NCBI GenBank assembly: GCA_937897645.1
Contig: CALCNV010000095.1
Coordinates: 1-10,802, forward strand
Length of the DNA: 10,802 nucleotides
From: an uncultured Lysobacteraceae bacterium
GTDB lineage: Bacteria > Pseudomonadota > Gammaproteobacteria > Xanthomonadales > Xanthomonadaceae
Direction: 5' to 3'
The notes beneath the pieces are model-generated. The model worked only from the letters and a program-made list of their open reading frames with translations. It was not told where the DNA came from and made no database searches. A program made the position numbers and the translations under genes. Within the stretch, counting starts at the first letter, position 1. Every line of letters starts with the position of its first letter. This document shows, piece by piece, positions 6,036-10,802 of this stretch.

Positions 6036-6112
6036 CGCTTTTGTGGGAGGGGCTTTAGCCCCGACGCTGTTGGCGCAAAAGCGTCGGGGCTAAAGCCCCT
6101 CCCACAAAAGCG
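6036..6112. repeat. REP doublet (BIME), GTGG-type with perfect 33-bp inverted repeats
   Basis: Positions 6036-6068 are the exact reverse complement of 6080-6112, around an 11-base loop. Each arm begins, after TTTT, with GTGG (6043-6046; on the minus strand 6105-6102), followed by the palindrome GGGGCTTTAGCCCC. This matches the head-plus-palindrome plan of REP sequences. No T-run follows on the plus strand, so it is not a classical terminator for the glyoxalase gene, though so strong a stem may slow polymerase or protect mRNA ends. Confidence 0.86.
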
Positions 6113-6147
6113 GAGCCCTCACCGGCGCGAAATCAATTGGCTACGCC

Positions 6148-6153
6148 TATAAT
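6148..6153 (+). promoter_or_regulatory. -10 box (perfect TATAAT) of the argD-type gene
   Basis: A consensus TATAAT lies 25 bases before the ATG at 6179, in the only AT-rich stretch of this gap and just after the two repeats. Transcription would begin near 6160, giving a leader of about 19 bases that contains the GGAAG ribosome site. The -35 region 17 bp upstream falls in GCGCGA and is poor, so activation by a regulator or a weak -35 is possible. Confidence 0.55.
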
Positions 6154-6178
6154 TTTCAGATATCAAGCGGAAGTTCCC

Positions 6179-7402
6179 ATGTCCACCACCCCCGACCTGC
6201 TCGCTGCAGGCCAGCAGTACTACCTTCCCGTTTACCGTCCGCGCGAAGTGATCCTGGAGCGCGGGCAGGGTGCGCGTGTGTGGGATCGCGAGGGCAAGGA
6301 TTACATCGACCTGTCAGCCGGAATTGCCGTGTGCGGGCTGGGTCATAACGATCCGGACCTCGTCGCTGCGCTGACGGAACAGGCGGGCAAGCTGTGGCAC
6401 ACCAGCAATGTGTTCTACAGCGAGCCGCCGCTGCGACTGGCCGAGGAACTGGTCACCGCCTCGCGTTTCGCCACGCGTGTGTTCCTGTGCAACTCCGGCG
6501 CAGAGGCTAATGAAGCCGCGATCAAACTGATCCGTAAATGGGCGACGACGCAAGGGCGTGCGCCGGACCAGCGCGTCATCGTCACCTTCCGTGGCAGCTT
6601 CCATGGCCGGACCCTGGCGACGGTCACCGCGACCGCGCAGCCGAAGTATCAAGAGGGCTACGAGCCGCTGCCCGGTGGATTTCGCTACGTCGACTTCAAC
6701 GATGTCGCCCAACTGGAAGCCGCGATGTCAGCCGGCGACGTGGCCTCCGTGCTGGTGGAACCTATCCAGGGCGAAGGTGGCGTGATGCCAGCGGCTGAAG
6801 GTTTCCTGCGCGCGGTACGCGAGCTCTGCGACCGGCACGGTGCATTGCTGGCGCTGGACGAAATCCAGTGCGGCATGGGACGTACGGGCACCTTGTTCGC
6901 CCACTGGCAGGAAGGCGTCGTGCCAGACATCGTCACCCTGGCCAAAGCGCTGGGGGGTGGCTTTCCCATCGGCGCGATGCTCGCAGGGCCGAAGGTGGCC
7001 GAAGTCATGCAGTTCGGTGCACATGGCACGACCTTCGGTGGAAATCCGCTTGCCGCTGCCGTCGCGCGCGTGGCTCTGAGGAAGTTGGGGTCGGAGCAGA
7101 TTGCGGCCAACGTGGCGAAGCAATCGCAGGCATTGCGTGACGGACTTGCATCACTCGATGCGGAGTTCGGTTTGTTTTCCGAAGTGCGCGGACGTGGGTT
7201 GATGCTGGGTGCGGTGTTGAAGCCAGAGTACGCCGGGCGTGCGGGAGAAATCCTCGATCACGCAGCAGCGCAGGGCTTGTTGATGCTGCAGGCAGGTCCG
7301 GATGTATTGCGCTTCGTGCCGGCGTTGAATATCAGCTATGAAGAGGTTGCGGAGGGATTGCTTCGCCTGCATTCGGCACTGTCGAACTTCATAACGAAAT
7401 AG
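6179..7402 (+). CDS. argD: Acetylornithine/succinylornithine aminotransferase (ArgD/AstC family)
   Basis: A class-III, fold-type I PLP aminotransferase of 407 residues, the usual family length. In arginine synthesis it makes N-acetylornithine from N-acetylglutamate semialdehyde and glutamate; close relatives act on succinylornithine in catabolism or on succinyldiaminopimelate. Visible motifs are LSAGIAVCGLGH (45-56), the phosphate-binding NSGAEANE (105-112), GSFHGRT (139-145), VEPIQGEGG (193-201), the pyridine-nitrogen Asp227 in LDEIQCGMGRTG, and the Schiff-base Lys256 in TLAKALGGG. The ATG at 6179 has GGAAG 5 bases upstream; a longer frame from 6137 would overlap the TATAAT box and is rejected. 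No other arginine gene is adjacent, so ArgD versus AstC cannot be settled here; the biosynthetic symbol is the likelier. It converges on the trans-sulfuration gene across a repeat. Confidence 0.9.
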   Translation: MSTTPDLLAAGQQYYLPVYRPREVILERGQGARVWDREGKDYIDLSAGIAVCGLGHNDPDLVAALTEQAGKLWHTSNVFYSEPPLRLAEELVTASRFATRVFLCNSGAEANEAAIKLIRKWATTQGRAPDQRVIVTFRGSFHGRTLATVTATAQPKYQEGYEPLPGGFRYVDFNDVAQLEAAMSAGDVASVLVEPIQGEGGVMPAAEGFLRAVRELCDRHGALLALDEIQCGMGRTGTLFAHWQEGVVPDIVTLAKALGGGFPIGAMLAGPKVAEVMQFGAHGTTFGGNPLAAAVARVALRKLGSEQIAANVAKQSQALRDGLASLDAEFGLFSEVRGRGLMLGAVLKPEYAGRAGEILDHAAAQGLLMLQAGPDVLRFVPALNISYEEVAEGLLRLHSALSNFITK

Positions 7403-7416
7403 TCTGATGCTTGGAG

Positions 7417-7540
7417 CCCCTCTCCAGCGGGAGAGGGGTTGGGGTGAGGGTGCGACAAAACCTGTAGTCCCTCCGTCACCATGATCTTGCCGAACCCTCA
7501 TCCGGCGCTACGCGCCACCTTCTCCCGATGGGAGAAGGGT
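7417..7540. repeat. Composite palindromic repeat between convergent genes
   Basis: The left unit is a hairpin, CCCCTCTCC (7417-7425) with GGAGAGGGG (7430-7438), followed by TTGGGGTGAGGG to 7450. The right unit holds CCCTCATCC (7495-7503), a small hairpin GGCGC-TAC-GCGCC (7504-7516), and CCTTCTCCC-GAT-GGGAGAAGG (7518-7538). GGGTGAGGG and CCCTCATCC are inverted partners with one mismatch. This layout is a common intergenic repeat of proteobacteria. Its place between two converging stop codons suggests it also limits read-through from both sides. Confidence 0.75.
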
Positions 7541-7554
7541 TTACACCACACGCG

Positions 7555-8679
7555 TCAGAGTCCCTCCAGCGCCTGCGCCAGATCTGCAATCAAATCATCA
7601 ACGTGCTCCAATCCCACCGACATGCGCAGCAGGTTCTGCGGCGTAGTCGTATGCGGGCCTTCCGTCGACGCACGGTGTTCCACCAGTGATTCGCATCCGC
7701 CCAATGAGGTGGCGTTGGTGAACAAACGCAGCTTGCCGGCCATAGCCAACGCCGCTTCGCGGCCACCACTCAATTGCACGCTCAACATGCCGCCGAAATC
7801 GCGCATCTGTCGCGTCGCCAGTTCGTGACCCGGATGCGAAACCAGCCCCGGATAGTTGACCCGTTCAACCTGCGGATGCGCCGCCAGGAATTCAGCGATC
7901 TTGCGTGCATTGGAACAATGCAGGGCCATGCGTGCGGGTAGTGAGCGGAACCCGCGCAGGGTCAACCATGCACTGAACGGTGCCAGGACTGCGCCGGTAA
8001 TGTGCAGGCGATGCGCGACTTTGGCAAAGAACTCGTCTTCGCGTTTGAATGCCAGTGCACCGCCCAGCACGTCACTGTGGCCGCCGAAATACTTGGTGGT
8101 GGAATGCATGACGATGTCCGCACCCAAGGCCAGCGGCTGCTGCAGCACTGGCGAAGCGAAGGTGTTGTCGCAGACCAGCAATGCGCCGTGCTCGTGCGCC
8201 AGCGTGGCAAGCGCGGCGATGTCACTGAGTTTCATCAGTGGATTGGAAGGCGTTTCTACCCACAGCAGCGCCACACCATTGGCGCAGGCCGCGCGCACGG
8301 CAGCCAGGTCGGCCATGTCCACGCGATGCACGATGATGCCGCGTTCATGCAAGAACTCCGTAGCGAGGATGCGCACGCCGGCATAGCAGTCATCGGGAAT
8401 CGCGATGACCGCGCCGGATGGCAGCGTTTCCAGCAGCGTGGTAACGGCGGCCATGCCCGATGCGAAGGTCAGCGCCGCCTCGCCGCCTTCCAGCGCAGCG
8501 ATGGCTTCACGCAGGCGATCGTTGGTGGGATTGCCCTCGCGCTGGTATTCGTAGCCGGCGATGCGCTCCGCAGCCGGGCCGTGCTTGAAGGTGGTGGCCA
8601 GGTGGATTGGGGGCGTCAGCGCACCGGTCTCGCGGTCGCTTTCGCCGCCGGCATGGATGGCGAGGGTTTCAAGGCGCAT
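7555..8679 (-). CDS. Cystathionine gamma-synthase/gamma-lyase family PLP enzyme
   Basis: A fold-type I PLP enzyme of the Cys/Met metabolism family, 374 residues, somewhat short but complete. Motifs in order: TLAIHAGGESD (5-15), YEYQREGNPTNDRLREAIAALEGG (43-66; Tyr45 and Arg47 reach PLP of the neighbouring subunit), SGMAA (74-78), the stacking Tyr99 in DDCYAGV, WVETPSNPL (140-148), the pyridine Asp171 in CDNTF, the Schiff-base Lys196 in HSTTKYFGGHSD, and SLGGCESLVEH near the C-terminus. Members either join O-acyl-homoserine with cysteine to make cystathionine or cleave cystathionine to cysteine; I cannot separate these by eye, so no symbol is given. The ATG at 8679 sits 36 bp after the hemL stop, with only a weak ribosome site (GGGAT). 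It is the last of three minus-strand genes. Confidence 0.88.
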   Translation of the reverse strand: MRLETLAIHAGGESDRETGALTPPIHLATTFKHGPAAERIAGYEYQREGNPTNDRLREAIAALEGGEAALTFASGMAAVTTLLETLPSGAVIAIPDDCYAGVRILATEFLHERGIIVHRVDMADLAAVRAACANGVALLWVETPSNPLMKLSDIAALATLAHEHGALLVCDNTFASPVLQQPLALGADIVMHSTTKYFGGHSDVLGGALAFKREDEFFAKVAHRLHITGAVLAPFSAWLTLRGFRSLPARMALHCSNARKIAEFLAAHPQVERVNYPGLVSHPGHELATRQMRDFGGMLSVQLSGGREAALAMAGKLRLFTNATSLGGCESLVEHRASTEGPHTTTPQNLLRMSVGLEHVDDLIADLAQALEGL

Positions 8680-8715
8680 GGTGGTTATCCCGGTCGATTG
8701 AATTTCAATGTGCGT

Positions 8716-10008
8716 TCAAGGCGCGCCGATTTCCTTGAAGGCTCCACGTGCCGCAGCAATCGTCTCCGCGATGATCGCGTCGTCATGCGCGCTGGACATG
8801 AAGCCCGCTTCGTACGCCGATGGCGCAAGGTACACGCCACGCTCCAGCATGGCGTGGAAGAAACGGTTGAATGCAGCCGTGTCGCAGGCGATGGCTTGGG
8901 CGTAGGTGTCGACTTTCTCCGAGGTGAAGAACAGGCCGAACATGCCACCGACACGGTTGGTGGTGACGGCCACACCCGCTTCGCGCGCTGCGTCTTCCAG
9001 TCCGTCACAGAGTGCATGGGTCGCCGCAGCCAAGTTGTCGTGGAAGCCCGGTGCCTGCACCAGTTCCAGCATCGCCAGTCCGGCCGCCATGGCGACCGGG
9101 TTACCACTCAGCGTGCCTGCCTGGTAGATCGGCCCGCTGGGCGCGATCTGCGCCATCAACTCGCGACGTCCACCATAGGCACCTACCGGCATGCCGCCAC
9201 CGATGATCTTGCCGAAGGTGCTCAAGTCGGGGGTGATGCCGTAGTGCGCCTGCGCACCGCCCAGGGCCACGCGGAAACCGGTCATCACTTCGTCGAAGAT
9301 CAGCAGCGCGCCGTGTTGCGTGCACAGGTCGCGCAAGTGTTGCAGGTAGCCTTCGCGCGGCGGCAGGCAGTTGGCGTTGCCGACCACCGGTTCCACGATG
9401 ACGCAGGCGATTTCGCCGCCCACTTCGTTGAACAGCTGCGTCGCACCTTCGAAATCGTTGTAGCTCAGGGTCATGGTCAAGTCGGCCAGTGCCTTGGGCA
9501 CGCCGGGCGAAGTGGGCACGCCCAGCGTCAACATGCCGCTGCCGGCTTTCACCAGGAACGAATCGCCGTGGCCGTGGTAACAACCCTCGAACTTGACGAT
9601 GCGCATGCGTCCGGTCGCGCCGCGCGCGAGGCGGATCGCCGACAGCGTGGCTTCGGTGCCGGAGTTGACCATGCGCACCATTTCGCACGAAGGCATCAGG
9701 CGGGTAATAGTTTCGGCCATGGTGACTTCGGCCGGGCAGGGTGCGCCGAACGACAGGCCTTCGCTGATCGCACGTTGTACCGCTTCGCGCACCTGTGGAT
9801 GGTTGTGGCCGACCACCATCGGCCCCCACGAGCCCACGTAGTCGATGTAACGGTTGCCGTCCACATCGAACAGGTAGGGGCCATCGGCGCGCTGTACGAA
9901 GAAGGGTTCGCCACCCACCGACTTGAACGCGCGCACCGGCGAATTGACGCCGCCGGGCAAGAGCTCCTGGGCGCGTGAAAACAGGGCGTGGGATTTGTCG
10001 TGGTTCAT
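8716..10008 (-). CDS. hemL: Glutamate-1-semialdehyde 2,1-aminomutase
   Basis: HemL moves the amino group of glutamate-1-semialdehyde to give 5-aminolevulinate, the first committed tetrapyrrole (heme) precursor made by the C5 pathway from glutamyl-tRNA. The 430-residue product has the normal length. It begins with the family hallmark LFSRAQELLPGGVNSPVRAF (9-28) and continues with YIDYVGSWGPMVVGHNHP (54-71), NSGTEA (115-120), FEGCYHGHGDSFLV (140-153), LIFDEVMTGFR with pyridine Asp239, and the Schiff-base Lys267 in FGKIIGGGMPVGAYGG. The ATG at 10008 matches the family start; open frame to 10083 would run into the repeat. The ribosome site is weak. thiE lies upstream across a repeat and the trans-sulfuration gene 36 bp downstream, both on the same strand. 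A thiE-hemL neighbourhood is familiar in xanthomonads. Confidence 0.96.
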   Translation of the reverse strand: MNHDKSHALFSRAQELLPGGVNSPVRAFKSVGGEPFFVQRADGPYLFDVDGNRYIDYVGSWGPMVVGHNHPQVREAVQRAISEGLSFGAPCPAEVTMAETITRLMPSCEMVRMVNSGTEATLSAIRLARGATGRMRIVKFEGCYHGHGDSFLVKAGSGMLTLGVPTSPGVPKALADLTMTLSYNDFEGATQLFNEVGGEIACVIVEPVVGNANCLPPREGYLQHLRDLCTQHGALLIFDEVMTGFRVALGGAQAHYGITPDLSTFGKIIGGGMPVGAYGGRRELMAQIAPSGPIYQAGTLSGNPVAMAAGLAMLELVQAPGFHDNLAAATHALCDGLEDAAREAGVAVTTNRVGGMFGLFFTSEKVDTYAQAIACDTAAFNRFFHAMLERGVYLAPSAYEAGFMSSAHDDAIIAETIAAARGAFKEIGAP

Positions 10009-10037
10009 GGCGTCATCGATTCGGGAGAAGATTGTTT

Positions 10038-10105
10038 GTAGGAGCGACGTAAGTCGCGATGAAGCGTTATCGGTAAATCTCATTCGCGACTTACGTCGCT
10101 CCTAC
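10038..10105. repeat. REP doublet (BIME), GTAGGAGCGAC-type
   Basis: Positions 10038-10059 and 10084-10105 are perfect 22-bp inverted partners around a 24-base centre. Each arm starts with GTAG and then GAGCGAC-GTAA-GTCGC, the canonical REP plan of a GTAG head followed by a short palindrome. It fills most of the gap between thiE and hemL. The right arm overlaps the end of thiE, so that the TAG of its GTAG (10104-10102, minus strand) is the thiE stop codon. Confidence 0.88.
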
Positions 10106-10743
10106 GCTCGGAATAATTGGCGATAGGCTTGCACAGTGGTCACCGGATCTGGCGCGTCATATATGCAGCTGATGACTGCGACCAAATCCGCTCCCGCATC
10201 GATCAGTGAAGTTGCATTGTCCGGCGTTATCCCGCCTATCGCCACCCGCGGGACGCCCAGCGACGCGGCATCGCTCAGCAGGCCGACACTCGCCTGCCGC
10301 GTGCCGCTCTTGCTGCGCGTGGGAAAGAAGGCACCAAACGCGACATAGCTAGCCCCTGCAGCGACCGCACTTTCGGCCAGTGCCAACTGGTCATAGCAGG
10401 AGGCGCCGATGATTGCCTTCGGACCCAGCAAGGCACGCGCACCCGCAATGTCGCCGTCGTCTTCGCCCAGGTGCACGCCGGCGGCGCCGATGGATTTCGC
10501 AAGGTGCACGTCGTCGTTGATGATCAGGGGCACGTTGGCCTGCACGCAGAGTTCCTGCAATGCCAGCGCCTGCTCGTGCCTGAGCGCATCGCCTGCGGTC
10601 TTGTTACGGTACTGCAGCCAGGTCACGCCCGCGGCCAGCAACGGCGCGGTGCGGGCCAGCAGGCGCGGGGTGTCGTCGTCATCCGGCGTGATGAGGTAGA
10701 GGCCGCGGGGTGCGGAGCCGGGCGGCGACCAGCGAGGATTCAT
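10102..10743 (-). CDS. thiE: Thiamine-phosphate synthase
   Basis: ThiE couples hydroxymethylpyrimidine pyrophosphate with the thiazole phosphate to give thiamine phosphate. The 213-residue product forms a TIM barrel with the family landmarks in order: GLYLITPD (14-21), TWLQYRNKTA (41-50), LIINDDVHLAKSIGAAGVHLGEDD (73-96; the acidic residues bind Mg and pyrophosphate), IIGASCYD (111-118), YVAFGAFFPTRSKSG (133-147) and VAIGGITPDN (167-176). The GASCYD and AFGAFFPTRSKSG forms differ slightly from the commonest versions but match xanthomonad-type ThiE. The ATG at 10743 is chosen because GGAAG lies 7 bases upstream; a TTG start at 10779 would add 12 residues without homology. The stop codon falls inside a REP element. 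No TPP riboswitch pattern is seen in the 59 bases available upstream. Confidence 0.93.
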   Translation of the reverse strand: MNPRWSPPGSAPRGLYLITPDDDDTPRLLARTAPLLAAGVTWLQYRNKTAGDALRHEQALALQELCVQANVPLIINDDVHLAKSIGAAGVHLGEDDGDIAGARALLGPKAIIGASCYDQLALAESAVAAGASYVAFGAFFPTRSKSGTRQASVGLLSDAASLGVPRVAIGGITPDNATSLIDAGADLVAVISCIYDAPDPVTTVQAYRQLFRA

Positions 10744-10802
10744 CGGCAAACTTCCGGTGCGGGGTGGGGAATGGGACAATGGGCGCCCGCTTCCCCGACA
10801 TT
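10744..10802. other. Region upstream of thiE, window edge
   Basis: These 59 bases hold the thiE ribosome site and probably its promoter, but no clear -10/-35 pair is seen on either strand. In related genomes a rubredoxin gene is often divergent from thiE here; none begins within the window, so this cannot be checked. Confidence 0.4.

Noticed and set aside
6036..6112. 33-bp inverted repeat as an intrinsic terminator of the glyoxalase gene
   Set aside because: No T-run follows the stem on either strand, and the GTGG-headed doublet structure fits a REP better.
8002..9978. A 658-codon open frame on the plus strand, antisense to hemL and the trans-sulfuration gene
   Set aside because: It lies opposite two certain genes and its product is rich in His, Arg, Gln and Val with no recognisable domain, as expected of a shadow frame in high-GC DNA.
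4518..10105. CRISPR-like array
   Set aside because: The repeats are inverted doublets with differing cores, without regular direct repeats and spacers or any cas gene.
10744..10802. TPP riboswitch upstream of thiE
   Set aside because: The available 59 bases are too short and show no CUGAGA-type thi-box element.

Overview
The window is ordinary chromosomal DNA of a high-GC gammaproteobacterium. It most resembles the Xanthomonadaceae/Lysobacteraceae (Lysobacter, Pseudoxanthomonas or Stenotrophomonas type). The evidence is protein style (a DUF6491-type lipoprotein, a thiE-hemL neighbourhood), strong GC bias in most genes, and several REP-type palindromic repeats between genes. The genus is inference. 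No tRNA, rRNA, CRISPR array, transposase or prophage gene was seen.

Layout. Positions 1-389 hold the C-terminal end of an outer-membrane beta-barrel protein. A small secreted lipoprotein follows (429-893), closed by a good intrinsic terminator (905-936). Next is dusA (1042-2028), a tRNA dihydrouridine synthase with a promoter placed so that the mRNA may be leaderless. On the minus strand, 2032-3690 carries four small genes: a four-helix membrane protein, two short lipoproteins and a glyoxalase-fold (VOC) protein. The part from about 2440 to 3310 is clearly poorer in GC than its surroundings and looks like an accessory insertion. The plus strand resumes with a kinase-like protein (3830-4492, also possibly leaderless), an SDR oxidoreductase (4679-5497), a lactoylglutathione-lyase-like protein (5525-5947) and an acetylornithine aminotransferase (6179-7402). 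The minus strand then carries, in transcription order, thiE (10743-10102), hemL (10008-8716) and a cystathionine gamma-synthase/lyase family enzyme (8679-7555). The last 59 bases are upstream of thiE.

The genes are mostly housekeeping and do not form one pathway. The SDR and the glyoxalase are 27 bp apart and could form a carbonyl-handling pair. thiE, hemL and the sulfur-amino-acid enzyme run in the same direction with small gaps and may be co-transcribed. ArgD, the trans-sulfuration enzyme and HemL are all fold-type I PLP enzymes, probably by coincidence.

The most notable non-coding feature is the number and variety of palindromic repeats. Five sequence-unrelated inverted-repeat elements sit in four intergenic gaps, three of them carrying the GTAG or GTGG head typical of RAYT-associated REPs. 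One of them supplies the stop codon of thiE. No convincing new multi-gene system is present. No gene-free stretch exceeds 300 bp; the longest, 5948-6178, is filled by two repeat elements and the argD promoter.
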